Source: Pseudooctadecabacter jejudonensis (lineage in GTDB: Bacteria > Pseudomonadota > Alphaproteobacteria > Rhodobacterales > Rhodobacteraceae). Taken from it: a stretch of DNA of 64,000 nt. The translations under genes and the position numbers were made by a program. The notes under the pieces are model-generated. The model saw only the letters and a program-made list of their open reading frames with translations. It did no database searches and was not told where the DNA came from. The stretch covers positions 124,001-188,000 of the forward strand of contig NZ_FWFT01000006.1 in the NCBI RefSeq assembly GCF_900172275.1, in the 5' to 3' direction. Shown piece after piece: positions 26,909 through 36,426 of the stretch (the first letter of the stretch is position 1; every line of letters begins with the position of its first letter).

Positions 26909-27135
26909 GCCGGTATTCGTCCCACGCGGCCAGTTTCGACTGGCCGGCCTTGATGCAGGCAGGAATGCGCGGATTGGGGCTGCGCCCTGATCAGTTCTGG
27001 GCGCTGACACCGGCTGAGCTTTGGCTGTTGCTGGGCCCCGAAACAGGAGACGCGCCAATGGCGCGGGGAACGCTGGAGGCCCTTGCCGCCCGCTTTCCTG
27101 ATGAGACTTCGGATATAGGAGCGAAAGATGGATGA
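26905..27135 (+). CDS. GTA gp10.1 tail assembly chaperone (DUF2376)
   Basis: 76 residues from a GTG that overlaps the gp10 stop (GTGA). FDWPALMQAGMRGLGLRPDQ, FWALTPAELWLLLG is the signature of the small phage tail assembly chaperone family. Overlaps the tape measure gene by eight bases. Confidence 0.85.
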   Translation: MSRYSSHAASFDWPALMQAGMRGLGLRPDQFWALTPAELWLLLGPETGDAPMARGTLEALAARFPDETSDIGAKDG

Positions 27136-27787
27136 TATCGACGGGTTGGACGCCCTTGAGACCGAGGCCAAGGCTTTGGAAGAGACATTGGGGTCGGTGA
27201 CGGCCATGACAGACGCTTTTGAGGGTCAGTTGCGGCGGGTTCAGGGAACGTTGGGCGACACGACGCGCGATCTGGGCAATCTGGAGCGCGGGTTTTCTGG
27301 CGGGTTGCGCAAAGCCTTTGATGGGTTGGTGTTTGACGGAAATTCGCTGTCCGATGCCTTTGCGACATTGGGTCAGGCCATGTCGCGCACGGTTTACAAC
27401 AACGCGATGAAGCCGGTCACCGATCATTTCGGCGGTATTTTGGCCGGTGGTGTCAATGCGTTGGTGTCGGGGCTGATGCCGTTTGAAAAAGGCGGGGCGT
27501 TCAGCGGTGGTCAGGTGCGGGCATTCGCCCGTGGCGGCGTCGTGGATGGGCCGATGACGTTTCCTATGCGGGGCGGCACGGGGCTGATGGGCGAGGCGGG
27601 GCCAGAGGCGATTATGCCGCTCAGCCGTGGGCCAGATGGCAGCCTTGGCGTCAAGGCGCAGGGGGGGCAGACCGTCAATGTGACCATGAATATCTCAACG
27701 CCCGATGTGGCGGGTTTCCAACGCAGCCAAAGCCAGATTGCTGCCTCAATGAGCCGCGCACTGAGCCGTGGCCAGCGCAACCGCTAA
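27128..27787 (+). CDS. GTA tape measure protein (gp11)
   Basis: 219 residues, very short for a tape measure, as expected for the short GTA tail. Coiled-coil N-terminal third (LETEAKALEETLGSVTAM), a hydrophobic middle (FGGILAGGVNALVSGLM), a Gly-rich region (GGVVDGPMTFPMRGGTGLMG, EAGPEAIMPL) typical of tape measure C-termini, and a basic end. It sets tail length and enters the recipient envelope. Confidence 0.9.
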   Translation: MDDIDGLDALETEAKALEETLGSVTAMTDAFEGQLRRVQGTLGDTTRDLGNLERGFSGGLRKAFDGLVFDGNSLSDAFATLGQAMSRTVYNNAMKPVTDHFGGILAGGVNALVSGLMPFEKGGAFSGGQVRAFARGGVVDGPMTFPMRGGTGLMGEAGPEAIMPLSRGPDGSLGVKAQGGQTVNVTMNISTPDVAGFQRSQSQIAASMSRALSRGQRNR

Positions 27788-27799
27788 GGGAGACGAAAA

Positions 27800-28432
27800 A
27801 TGAGTTTTCACGAAGTACAGTTCCCAACGGGTTTGAGTTTTGGCGCGCTGGGCGGGCCTGAGCGGCGCACCGAGATTGTGACGTTGGCCAACGGGTTTGA
27901 GGAGCGTAACACGCCCTGGGCCCATTCGCGTCGCCGGTATGACGCAGGAATGGGGCTGCGGTCGCTGGAGGATGTGGAGGCTGTGGTTGCCTTCTTTGAG
28001 GCGCGGCAGGGTCAGATGTTCGGGTTTCGCTGGAAAGACTGGGCTGACTTTCGGTCCGCCAAGCCCAAAGCCGAAATCACGCCAGATGATCAGGTTCTGG
28101 GCATGGGGGACGAGGTTCGCACCGAATTTCAACTGCTGAAGAACTATCGTTCCGGCACACAAATTTACAGCCGCCCGGTGGTCAAACCCGTGCAGGGGAC
28201 GGTGCTGGTTGCTGTGGGCGGTGAGGTCATGGTCGAAGGGGTCGATTATTCTGTCGATCATCTGACAGGTGTTGTGACGTTTGATCATCCGCCGGATCTG
28301 CAGGGTGAGGTCACCGCGGGCTATGAATACGACGTGCCCGTGCGGTTTGATACCGATGCGATCGTGACATCCATGGCGACGTTTCAAGCAGGCGAAGTCC
28401 CCGACATTCCGGTGGTCGAGGTGCGCGTATGA
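27800..28432 (+). CDS. GTA distal tail protein (gp12, DUF2460)
   Basis: 210 residues; FHEVQFPTGLSFGALGGPER, TPWAHSRRRYDAG, MFGFRWKDWADFRS and VTFDHPPDLQGEVTAGYEYD match DUF2460 distal tail proteins. It forms the ring joining tail tube and baseplate hub. GGGAGA precedes the ATG; ATGA overlap with gp13. Confidence 0.92.
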   Translation: MSFHEVQFPTGLSFGALGGPERRTEIVTLANGFEERNTPWAHSRRRYDAGMGLRSLEDVEAVVAFFEARQGQMFGFRWKDWADFRSAKPKAEITPDDQVLGMGDEVRTEFQLLKNYRSGTQIYSRPVVKPVQGTVLVAVGGEVMVEGVDYSVDHLTGVVTFDHPPDLQGEVTAGYEYDVPVRFDTDAIVTSMATFQAGEVPDIPVVEVRV

Positions 28433-29313
28433 CATCTTTGCAGGATCATCTGGACACGGGCACCACCACGCTGGCGCGGTGTTGGGCTGTGGTGCGCCGT
28501 GATGGCACGACTTACGGCTTCACCGATCATGACCGTCCGCTGACGTTTGATGGGATCACGTTTAAGGCGGATGCGGGCATGACGGCACGGGCCATTGTGT
28601 CCGCGACAGGGTTGTCTGTCGATAACTCTGAGGCGATGGGTGCGTTGAGTGATGCGGCGATCACCGAAGCTGACATCGAAGCGGGCCGGTTTGATGGCGC
28701 CGAGGTCAAGGCGTGGCTTGTCAATTGGGCGGATGTTGAAATGCGCAGCCTGCGGTTCGCAGGCTCCATCGGGGAGTTGCGGCGCGCAGGCGGTGCGTTT
28801 CATGCCGAATTGCGCGGGCTGACTGAAATGCTCAACCAGCCGCAAGGCAAGATCTATCAAACGGCCTGTCCTGCGGTTTTGGGCGATGGGGCATGTGCCT
28901 TTGATCTGAATACGGATGGGTTCTTTGCGGAACTTTCGGTGGTTCAGATTGAAGAAGCCCGCCGCCTGATCTTTCCCGACATGACCACGTTTGAGCCTGC
29001 GTGGTTCGAACGCGGGCGTTTGCGTGTTCTGTCCGGGGCAGCAGAGGGGCTGATCGCCGTGATCAAGCGGGACCGCTTTGTGGGTGAGGATCGCCATATT
29101 GAGGTCTGGGAGGCGTTTCGCGCGGAACTCGCCCCCGGCGATCTGGTGCGACTTGAGGCCGGTTGCGACAAACGGTTTGAGACCTGCCGGACAAAGTTCA
29201 ACAATTTGGTGAATTTCCGCGGGTTTCCCGACATTCCGGGCGATGACTGGCTGGTCAGCACCCCCACACGGTCGGGCCAGACCACCGGCGGCAGCCTGCG
29301 GCGGGGGGTGTAA
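28429..29313 (+). CDS. GTA baseplate hub protein (gp13, DUF2163)
   Basis: 294 residues; TTLARCWAVVRRDGTTYGFT, DHDRPLTFDGITF, and the C-terminal cluster CDKRFETCRTKFNNLVNFRG with conserved Cys match DUF2163. In the R. capsulatus GTA structure these cysteines belong to an iron-sulfur-binding hub; the four visible here (QTACPAV, GACAF, GCDKRFETC) are compatible with that. Confidence 0.92.
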   Translation: MTSLQDHLDTGTTTLARCWAVVRRDGTTYGFTDHDRPLTFDGITFKADAGMTARAIVSATGLSVDNSEAMGALSDAAITEADIEAGRFDGAEVKAWLVNWADVEMRSLRFAGSIGELRRAGGAFHAELRGLTEMLNQPQGKIYQTACPAVLGDGACAFDLNTDGFFAELSVVQIEEARRLIFPDMTTFEPAWFERGRLRVLSGAAEGLIAVIKRDRFVGEDRHIEVWEAFRAELAPGDLVRLEAGCDKRFETCRTKFNNLVNFRGFPDIPGDDWLVSTPTRSGQTTGGSLRRGV

Positions 29314-29315
29314 CG

Positions 29316-29759
29316 ATGTCGATATTGGTGGCAGAGGCCCGCGCGTGGATTGGAACGCCTTACGTGCATCAAGCCGCAGTACGCGGCGCGGGATGCGATT
29401 GCTTGGGGCTGTTGCGCGGCGTTTGGGCCCAGGTTACGCAAACGCCTTTGCAGCCCGTGCCCGCCTATACCCCTGATTGGTCCGAAGCGCAGGGCGATGA
29501 ACGGTTGTGGTCAGAGGTGTCAAAACGCCTGACCCGCAAACAATTGGGCGATGCTGCACCAGGCGACGTGGTGTTATTCCGCATGCGCCAGGGCGCTGTG
29601 GCCAAACACGTGGGGTTGCAGGCGGCATGCGGCGATACCCCGACTTTTATTCATGCATATCAGGGGCATGGCGTGGTTGAAAACGCCTTCTCCGCCCCCT
29701 GGCAACGCCGGATGGTTGCGCGGTTTGCAGCCCCCGTTTTTGAACTTAAAGAGGTCTGA
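29316..29759 (+). CDS. GTA NlpC/P60 peptidase (gp14)
   Basis: 147 residues; catalytic Cys in RGAGCDCLGLLRGVW, His in AKHVGLQ, and GDVVLFRM before it, as in NlpC/P60 cell-wall peptidases. It probably opens recipient peptidoglycan during DNA delivery. No signal peptide, as expected for a baseplate component. Confidence 0.92.
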   Translation: MSILVAEARAWIGTPYVHQAAVRGAGCDCLGLLRGVWAQVTQTPLQPVPAYTPDWSEAQGDERLWSEVSKRLTRKQLGDAAPGDVVLFRMRQGAVAKHVGLQAACGDTPTFIHAYQGHGVVENAFSAPWQRRMVARFAAPVFELKEV

Positions 29760-29764
29760 ACACC

Positions 29765-32700
29765 ATGGCGACGATTGTACTTTCGGCAGCGGGTATGGCG
29801 CTGGGCGGCTCCGTTGGGGGCACGGTTTTGGGCCTTGGCATGGCGACGATTGGACGCGCGGCGGGGGCGACACTTGGCCGCGCGATTGATCAACGCCTGA
29901 TGGGGGCGGGCAGCGATGCGGTTGAAACCGGTCGCGTGGACCGGTTTCGTCTGACGGGGGCCAGCGAAGGCTCGGGCATGTCGCGGCTTTATGGCCGGAT
30001 GCGGGTGGCGGGGCAGGTGATTTGGGCCACGCGGTTTGTTGAAACCTCCTCGACCTCCGGGGGGGGCAAAGGCGGGCCACCCAAGCCCAAGACGACGACC
30101 TATAGCTATTCTGTTTCGCTGGCGATTGGTCTGGGCGAGGGGGAGATTTCGCGCGTCGGGCGTGTGTGGGCCGACGGCGAGGAAATTGCGCGTGATGATC
30201 TGAATATGCGGGTCTACACCGGCAGCGATGACCAACTGCCCGACCCCAAGATGGAAGCCGTCGAAGGCGTGGGGCAGGTGCCGGCCTATCGCGGCACGGC
30301 CTATGTGGTATTGGAAGATCTTGATTTGGGGCAGTTCGGCAACCGTGTGCCGCAATTCTCGTTCGAGGTGATGCGCCCGGGGCAGGGCGATGAGGCGGTG
30401 CATTCCGATCTGGCCTCCTTGGTCACCGGCGTGGCCTTGGTGCCGGGCACGGGGGAGTATTCCTTGGCCACAACGGCTGTGACCCTGCCGAAGGGGTATG
30501 GACGGCGGGAGTCGGCCAACGTCAACACTCCGTCGGGCAAGACGGATTATCTGGTGTCTGTGGAGGCCATGGAAGAGGAGCTGCCAAAGTGCGGGTCCGT
30601 GACCATGGTTGTTTCGTGGTTTGGCGACGATTTGCGCTGCGGCAACTGCCAGCTGAAGCCCAAGGTCGAACAGACAGAGGCCGACGGTGACGAAATGGCA
30701 TGGCGCGTGGCCGACATTGCCCGGGCCGAGGCCGAAACCGTTCCGCTTGAGGCGGGGCGCCCACTTTATGGTGGCACACCTGCGGATGCCGCGGTTGTTG
30801 AAGCTTTGCGTGATTTGACGGAACGAGGGCAAAAGGCAGTCTTTTATCCGTTTATTTTGATGGAACAGGTTGCGGGCAACACGTTGACAGACCCGTGGAC
30901 CGGCGCCGAAGGTCAGCCGCCATTGCCATGGCGCGGCCGGATTACGACCTCTCTCGCGCCCACTGTGGCGGGTACGCCGGACCGGACCGCGACCGCCGAT
31001 GCGGAGGTCGCGGCGTTCTTTGGGACGGCGCAGCCAGGTGATTTTGCCGTTGTCGGTGACCGCGTCGTTTATTCGGGGCCGGATGAGTGGTCCTACCGGC
31101 GCTTCATTTTGCATTACGCACATCTGTGCGCGCTTGCCGGTGATGTGGACGGGTTCTGTATCGGATCTGAGATGCGGTCGCTGACGCAAATTCGCGGGGC
31201 GAATGGATTTCCTGCGGTGGACGCTATGGTCTCTTTGGCGGCGGATGTACGCGCTGTTCTGGGGCCTGACGTCAAGATTGGTTACGCGGCGGATTGGTCG
31301 GAATATCATGGCTATCAGCCAGTCGGGACGGTCGACAAAATCTTCCATCTCGATCCGTTGTGGGCCAGCGCGGACATCGATTTCATCGGTATCGACAACT
31401 ACATGCCCCTGTCCGATTGGCGCGAGGGGGAGGAGCACCTCGATGCAGACTTCGGGTCGATTTATAACCTGGATTACCTGACGGCGAACATCGCCGGCGG
31501 TGAGGGGTATGATTGGTTCTATGCCAGCGCGGAGGCAACCGAGGCGCAAATTCGCACGCCCATCACCGATGGTGAGGGGGAGCCGTGGATTTGGCGGTAT
31601 AAAGACCTTAAAAACTGGTGGCTGCGGGCGCATCATGACCGGATTGACGGGGTGCGCCAACCGTTGCCCACAGCGTGGGAACCAGGGTCAAAGCCCATTT
31701 GGTTCACAGAGATCGGCTGTGCCGCAGTCGATAAGGCGACCAACGAACCCAACCGCTTTGTCGATCTGAAATCGTCAGAAAGTGGTCTGCCGCGGGCGTC
31801 CAACGGGATCCGCGATGATTATATCCAGATGCAATATCTGCGCGCGATGTATCAATTCTACAATGATGATCTGTCCAATCCAACGTCGGATGTCACAGGT
31901 ATTCGCATGGTTGACCCGGACCGCATTCATGTATGGGCCTGGGACGCGCGGCCGTTTCCAGCCTTTCCTGGCAATGCGACCTTGTGGTCAGACAACGTGA
32001 ATTATTCTCGCGGGCACTGGATCAACGGGCGTGCCGCTTCTCGTCCGTTGTCGTCGGTGGTGGCAGAGATTTGTGAGGACGCGGGCATCACGTCTTACGA
32101 TGTGTCTGACCTGCACGGTGTTGTGCGTGGCTACGGCGTCGATGATGTGACGACGGCGCGGTCCGCATTGCAGCCTTTGATGGTGGCCTACGGGTTCGAT
32201 GCGATTGAACGGGACGGCGTGTTGGTGTTCCGCACGCGCGGCGCGCGTTTGGATGCGGCGCTCTCCTCTGATGGGTTTGTGTATGAGTATGACGCGGATG
32301 GCGCGGTGGAACTGACCCGCAACCAAGAGGCAGAGGTCGCTGGTCGCGTGCGGCTGGGCTTCGTGGAGGCAGACGCCGACTACGAAGTGCGCAGCGCCGA
32401 GGCGGTGTTTCCAGATGACCGAGGCCTGACGACGTCTGGGTCCGAATTGCCGCTTGTTCTGACTTATGCGGAAGGGCAGCGGATCGCGGAACGTTGGCTG
32501 TCTGAGGCCCGCGTGGCACGGGATACTGCGCGCTTTGCCTTGCCACCTTCGATGATGAATGTGGGTGCGGGCGATGTGGTCCGTCTGCCGGATGAGCAGG
32601 GGGACGGCCTTTATCGTGTGGACCATTCAGAACAAACAGACCGCCAGACGCTTGAGGCGGTGCGGATCGAACCTGCGGTCTATGAACCGCAAGACGTCAC

Positions 32701-33667
32701 CGAAAAGACGTTCAATTTGCGTGATTTCGTGGCGCCGGTGCCGGTCGAAGTTCAGTTCATGGATCTGCCCTTGCTGCGCGGGGATGAAGACCCGGTGGCG
32801 CCCTATGTTGCGGCGTCGGGTCTGCCTTGGCCGGGCAGTGTGGCTGTGTATTCGGCCCCGCAAGATGCGGATTACGGGTTGAACCGTCTTGTGGCGTCGG
32901 CCTCGGTTATGGGGATCACACAAAGTGAGATGGGGCGGGCCTGCCCCGGGGTCGTTGATCGGGGGCCATCCTTGCAGGTTGAATTGATCCGCGGCGCGCT
33001 TTCGTCCGTTTCTCTGACCCAAATGCTAAGCGGTGCCAATACCGCCGCCATCGGTGACGGCACCGTTGGAAACTGGGAGGTCTTCCAATTCCAAAGTGCA
33101 GAGATTGTTGGGGAAAACACCTATCAGCTTAGCCTGCGACTGCGCGGGCAAGCGGGCACGGACGGAATTGCACCACAGGCCTGGCCTGCGGGGTCGTTTT
33201 TCGTTTTGTTGGACGGCACACCGGAACAAATGGCGCTTCCGCCTGCGTCCGTTGGGGTGACACAACACCTGCGGTTCGGTCCGGGCACGCGGCCTCTGAC
33301 AGATCAAAGTTATGGCTACCGCACAGAAACCTTTGCGGGTGTCGGACTGCGACCCTACCGCGTGGCGCATTTGACCGTGTCAGAGGATGGCGACGCCTAC
33401 GATGTCAGCTGGATCCGCCGCGCGCGGGTGGGCGGAGACAGTTGGGAGACCGAAGAGGTGCCCTTGTCAGAAGCCTTTGAACGCTATGCCATTCGGGTTT
33501 ACCGCGACGGCGTTCTGCGGCGCCGGACCACATCAAACGCCCCGTCCTGGCGTTACACGAACCTGATGCGGATTTTGGATGGGTCTGGTGACATCCGCAT
33601 TGAAGTTGCCCAGATTTCCGACGCCTTCGGAGAAGGCCCCGCGGCGTCCATCGCGGTTGGTGCATAA
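29765..33667 (+). CDS. GTA tail tip 'megatron' protein (gp15)
   Basis: 1300 residues, the usual size. The N-terminus has a Gly-rich hydrophobic stretch (AAGMALGGSVGGTVLGLGMA) that may enter membrane. From about residue 355 to 735 runs the GTA TIM-barrel-like, glycoside-hydrolase-related domain (IGYAADWSEYHGYQ, FIGIDNYMPLSDWREGEEHL, KPIWFTEIGCAAVDKATNEP). The rest is the hub/fibre-like C-terminal part seen in phage tail-tip proteins. It forms the cell-facing tip and is expected to contact the recipient. Last structural gene of the cluster; its TAA shares a base with the next ATG. Confidence 0.94.
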   Translation: MATIVLSAAGMALGGSVGGTVLGLGMATIGRAAGATLGRAIDQRLMGAGSDAVETGRVDRFRLTGASEGSGMSRLYGRMRVAGQVIWATRFVETSSTSGGGKGGPPKPKTTTYSYSVSLAIGLGEGEISRVGRVWADGEEIARDDLNMRVYTGSDDQLPDPKMEAVEGVGQVPAYRGTAYVVLEDLDLGQFGNRVPQFSFEVMRPGQGDEAVHSDLASLVTGVALVPGTGEYSLATTAVTLPKGYGRRESANVNTPSGKTDYLVSVEAMEEELPKCGSVTMVVSWFGDDLRCGNCQLKPKVEQTEADGDEMAWRVADIARAEAETVPLEAGRPLYGGTPADAAVVEALRDLTERGQKAVFYPFILMEQVAGNTLTDPWTGAEGQPPLPWRGRITTSLAPTVAGTPDRTATADAEVAAFFGTAQPGDFAVVGDRVVYSGPDEWSYRRFILHYAHLCALAGDVDGFCIGSEMRSLTQIRGANGFPAVDAMVSLAADVRAVLGPDVKIGYAADWSEYHGYQPVGTVDKIFHLDPLWASADIDFIGIDNYMPLSDWREGEEHLDADFGSIYNLDYLTANIAGGEGYDWFYASAEATEAQIRTPITDGEGEPWIWRYKDLKNWWLRAHHDRIDGVRQPLPTAWEPGSKPIWFTEIGCAAVDKATNEPNRFVDLKSSESGLPRASNGIRDDYIQMQYLRAMYQFYNDDLSNPTSDVTGIRMVDPDRIHVWAWDARPFPAFPGNATLWSDNVNYSRGHWINGRAASRPLSSVVAEICEDAGITSYDVSDLHGVVRGYGVDDVTTARSALQPLMVAYGFDAIERDGVLVFRTRGARLDAALSSDGFVYEYDADGAVELTRNQEAEVAGRVRLGFVEADADYEVRSAEAVFPDDRGLTTSGSELPLVLTYAEGQRIAERWLSEARVARDTARFALPPSMMNVGAGDVVRLPDEQGDGLYRVDHSEQTDRQTLEAVRIEPAVYEPQDVTEKTFNLRDFVAPVPVEVQFMDLPLLRGDEDPVAPYVAASGLPWPGSVAVYSAPQDADYGLNRLVASASVMGITQSEMGRACPGVVDRGPSLQVELIRGALSSVSLTQMLSGANTAAIGDGTVGNWEVFQFQSAEIVGENTYQLSLRLRGQAGTDGIAPQAWPAGSFFVLLDGTPEQMALPPASVGVTQHLRFGPGTRPLTDQSYGYRTETFAGVGLRPYRVAHLTVSEDGDAYDVSWIRRARVGGDSWETEEVPLSEAFERYAIRVYRDGVLRRRTTSNAPSWRYTNLMRILDGSGDIRIEVAQISDAFGEGPAASIAVGA

Positions 33668-33975
33668 TGCGGGCAGTTGGCCTGACCGATCTTGACCTTG
33701 CGGCGCGCGCTGTGATGCGCGTCGCTGGGCCAAGGCAGCAGCAATTTGCCTCAGGTTTGATCGAGGATGCCCATGCCAGTGATCTCTGGCGTAAGCGTTT
33801 TGGCGTGGCCCATCCATCGGGCGGAACGGGTTCACTTCATGCGCAAGCCCAGCTTTACGATGTGGCACCTGTGGTGGGGGCAAGTTCTGCCTATGTTGAC
33901 GCAATGTCCATTGTTTTGAACGCATTGCAGGCATGGCGGAAAGACGGGCGGCGTATGGGCCATCAAAATTCTTGA
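33667..33975 (+). CDS. Small conserved GTA-adjacent protein
   Basis: 102 residues; the ATG overlaps the gp15 stop by one base, so it is translationally coupled to the GTA cluster. Helical, with LTDLDLAARAVMRVAGPRQQ, SDLWRKRFGVAHPSGGTGSL and a C-terminal AMSIVLNALQAWRK helix. Similar short genes follow gp15 in other roseobacters as far as I recall; function unknown. Confidence 0.7.
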   Translation: MRAVGLTDLDLAARAVMRVAGPRQQQFASGLIEDAHASDLWRKRFGVAHPSGGTGSLHAQAQLYDVAPVVGASSAYVDAMSIVLNALQAWRKDGRRMGHQNS

Positions 33976-34050
33976 TCTGCAGAGTCACAGGTTTGTTCTT
34001 TGAAAATCCACCTTATGTGGAGTAGGACAATCCTGAAAGTGAGGTGCACC

Positions 34051-34860
34051 ATGGCCCAGATCCAACCGAAAATTGCAAAAGTCGATCCGGTTTGGCAGCG
34101 TATCTGTGACGAAGCTGAGGCCGCGATCTCGGACGAGCCGCTGATGGGGGGCTTTGTGCATACTTCCGTTTTGCATCACGCCTCATTGGAAAGTGCATTG
34201 GCGTACCGGATTTCGATGAAGCTGGCCTCTGCCGACATGTCCGCGCAGATGCTGCGTGAGATTGCAGATCAGGCCTACGCCGCAGAGCCGTCTCTGGCGG
34301 AGGCGGCCCGTGCGGATATCGTGGCCATTTTTGACCGAGATCCGGCCTGCCACCGCTTTTTGCAGCCCTTGTTGTTTTTTAAAGGGTTTCAAGCCATTCA
34401 GGCACACCGGCTGGGCGCGTGGTTGTTCCGGCAGGGACGGCGTGATTTGGCCTATTATGTGCAAATGCGCGTGTCTGAAATTTTCGGCGTCGACATTCAT
34501 CCTGGTGCCACGATTGGCAAGGGCCTGATGATTGACCATGCCCATTCGATCGTGATCGGGGAGACGGCTGTGGTTGGCGACAATGTGTCGATGCTGCATT
34601 CCGTGACTTTGGGCGGGACGGGCAAAGAGGAAGAGGATCGTCATCCCAAGATCGGTGACGGTGTGCTGATCGGGGCTGGCGCGAAAGTTTTGGGTAACAT
34701 CACGATTGGATACTGCAGCCGCATTGCTGCGGGGTCTGTGGTGTTGGAGGCCGTGGCACCGATGAAGACCGTCGCGGGGGTTCCCGCCAAGGTCGTGGGT
34801 GAGGCGGGATGTTCGCAGCCGTCGCAGACCATGGATCAGCTGTTGCGCACACACGGCTAA
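34051..34860 (+). CDS. cysE: Serine O-acetyltransferase
   Basis: 269 residues from the ATG at 34051 behind GTGAGG; an ATG at 34000 is in frame but lacks similarity. N-terminal helical SATase domain (HTSVLHHASLESALAYRISM) and a left-handed hexapeptide-repeat beta-helix with active-site region DIHPGATIGKG, DHAHSIVIGETAVVGDN, LHSVTLGGTGKE. It makes O-acetylserine for cysteine synthesis. cysE directly downstream of the GTA cluster is the arrangement known in Rhodobacter and roseobacters. Confidence 0.96.
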   Translation: MAQIQPKIAKVDPVWQRICDEAEAAISDEPLMGGFVHTSVLHHASLESALAYRISMKLASADMSAQMLREIADQAYAAEPSLAEAARADIVAIFDRDPACHRFLQPLLFFKGFQAIQAHRLGAWLFRQGRRDLAYYVQMRVSEIFGVDIHPGATIGKGLMIDHAHSIVIGETAVVGDNVSMLHSVTLGGTGKEEEDRHPKIGDGVLIGAGAKVLGNITIGYCSRIAAGSVVLEAVAPMKTVAGVPAKVVGEAGCSQPSQTMDQLLRTHG

Positions 34861-34866
34861 AGGATT

Positions 34867-34889
34867 TCGGACGGGCTATGCCCGTCCGA
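34867..34889 (+). terminator. Hairpin after cysE
   Basis: Perfect 10-bp stem TCGGACGGGC/GCCCGTCCGA, loop TAT, six bases past the cysE stop; no U-tract. A second stem GCGCCGC/GCGGCGC follows. Confidence 0.5.
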
Positions 34890-34946
34890 TCCGCGCCGCT
34901 GACGCGGCGCATGGGGCTTTGCCCCCGGCGCAAGGCGCCACCCCCA

Positions 34947-34970
34947 GGATATTTTTGAAACAAAGACAGG
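34947..34970 (+). repeat. Dispersed CCTCCGG/T-run repeat, copy b
   Basis: 24 bases identical to 423-446 (core GGATATTTTTGAAACAAAG), preceded by a GC-rich stretch (GGCGCCACCCCCA). Lies in the convergent cysE/pdhC gap. Confidence 0.7.
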
Positions 34971-35022
34971 AGGCCAAAGACGGGGGGCCGTGGAGGCCGG
35001 GGATTTCGAAAAAGTCCAATAA

Positions 35023-35049
35023 AAAGCCGCGCGGGTGAGGCGCGGCTTT
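35023..35049 (-). terminator. Terminator of the pdhABC operon
   Basis: AAAGCCGCGC/GCGCGGCTTT stem with 7-nt loop; T-run on the minus strand. Confidence 0.8.
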
Positions 35050-35076
35050 CGTGTTTTCGGGGATGGGATGGGGCGG

Positions 35077-36414
35077 TTAGGCCAGCATGCCCATTGGATC
35101 CTCAAGGTTGGCTTTGATTGCGTTCAGAAGGTCCGCACCCAATGCCCCGTCGATGACGCGGTGATCCACGGAGAGGGTTGTGGACATCACAGTGGCGACC
35201 TTGATTTCCCCGTCTTCCCCGACAACCGGTTTCTTGGCACCTGCCCCAACAGCCAGAATAGCGGCGTGGGGTGGGTTGATAATGGCATCGAAGTTGTCGA
35301 TGCCGAACATCCCAAGATTGGAGATCGCAAAGCTGCCGCCCTGATATTCGTGAGGGGCCAGTTTTCGATCGCGTGCGCGGGAGGCCAAGTCCTTCATCTG
35401 GGTGGACAGGGCCGACAGGGATTTGCTGTCTGCGTCTTGCAACACTGGTGTAAACAGCCCGCCTTCGATGGCGACAGCCACGGCTACGTCGGAGGCCTGC
35501 ATTTTCAACACACGGTCGCCCGCCCAGACGGCGTTGGCGTCCGGCACCTGTTGCAGGGCCAAGGCGCAGGCCTTGATGATGAAATCGTTGACGCTGAGTT
35601 TCACGCCACGCGGTTCCAGTGTCTTGTTGATCTGGCTGCGGAATTTCAGCAAAGCGTCCAGTTCAATGTCACGGCGCAGATAGAAATGCGGCACGGTTTG
35701 TTTGGCTTCCACCAGACGGGAGGCGATGGTTTTGCGCATTCCATCGAGGCTGACCTCTTCGAACGTGCGGCCCTCATACATTTTCTTGACCTGATCTGTG
35801 GTCGGACCTGTTGCCGTAGCGGCGGCCGCGGTGGCGGCAGGGGCTGCAGCGGGGGATGTTGCGGCCTCAGATGCGGACGCGGTCTGCGGCTTGGCGTTTT
35901 CGACGTCCGCCTTGATGATCCGGCCATGGGGGCCGGAGCCCTTGATCTGACCCAGATCGAGACCTTTGTCCTTGGCGATCCGGCGGGCCAGTGGGGTTGC
36001 GAACAGACGTGAGCCATCCGCACTGGTGGCCGGTGCCGGTGCCGGGGTCGGCAATGCGGCTGTGGCCTGAACCTCTGCCGGGGCCTCGGATGCCTTATCC
36101 GCGGGTAAGGTATCCTCTTGATTATTTACGGTTTCTTCACCTTTGGGGGCTGCGACGTCGGACATGTCCTCCCCCTCTTCGCCAATGATGGCGATGGGGG
36201 TGTTCACCTTCACGCCCTCACTGCCTTCTGCCACGAGGATCTTGCCGACGACGCCTTCGTCCACGGCCTCAAACTCCATGGTGGCTTTGTCGGTTTCAAT
36301 CTCGGCCAGCAGGTCGCCCGCCTGAACGGTGTCGCCTTCCTTGACCAGCCATTTCGCCAGCGTGCCTTCCTCCATCGTGGGGGACAGGGCGGGCATCAGA
36401 ATTTCGGTTGCCAT
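35077..36414 (-). CDS. pdhC: Pyruvate dehydrogenase E2, dihydrolipoamide acetyltransferase
   Basis: 445 residues. N-terminal lipoyl domain with Lys43 in [11 protein letters not shown], Ala/Pro-rich linker, E3/E1-binding domain ([20 protein letters not shown]), a second Ala-rich linker, and the catalytic domain ending in [17 protein letters not shown], which holds the active-site His (the DHRxxDG motif of acetyltransferases reads DHRVIDG). It transfers the acetyl group to CoA. Twelve bp after pdhB. No lpd (E3) gene is visible between pdhC and cysE. Confidence 0.96.
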   Translation of the reverse strand: MATEILMPALSPTMEEGTLAKWLVKEGDTVQAGDLLAEIETDKATMEFEAVDEGVVGKILVAEGSEGVKVNTPIAIIGEEGEDMSDVAAPKGEETVNNQEDTLPADKASEAPAEVQATAALPTPAPAPATSADGSRLFATPLARRIAKDKGLDLGQIKGSGPHGRIIKADVENAKPQTASASEAATSPAAAPAATAAAATATGPTTDQVKKMYEGRTFEEVSLDGMRKTIASRLVEAKQTVPHFYLRRDIELDALLKFRSQINKTLEPRGVKLSVNDFIIKACALALQQVPDANAVWAGDRVLKMQASDVAVAVAIEGGLFTPVLQDADSKSLSALSTQMKDLASRARDRKLAPHEYQGGSFAISNLGMFGIDNFDAIINPPHAAILAVGAGAKKPVVGEDGEIKVATVMSTTLSVDHRVIDGALGADLLNAIKANLEDPMGMLA

Positions 36415-36426
36415 TTCTGTTGCTCC

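Noticed and set aside
29660-31660. A 666-codon open frame opposite gp14/gp15
   Set aside because: Shadow of the gp15 coding strand; low-complexity Arg/Pro/His-rich product.
19601-33975. Integrated prophage
   Set aside because: No integrase, repressor, replication, lysis or attachment sites were seen, and gene order and neighbours (mltG, cysE) match the vertically inherited GTA cluster.
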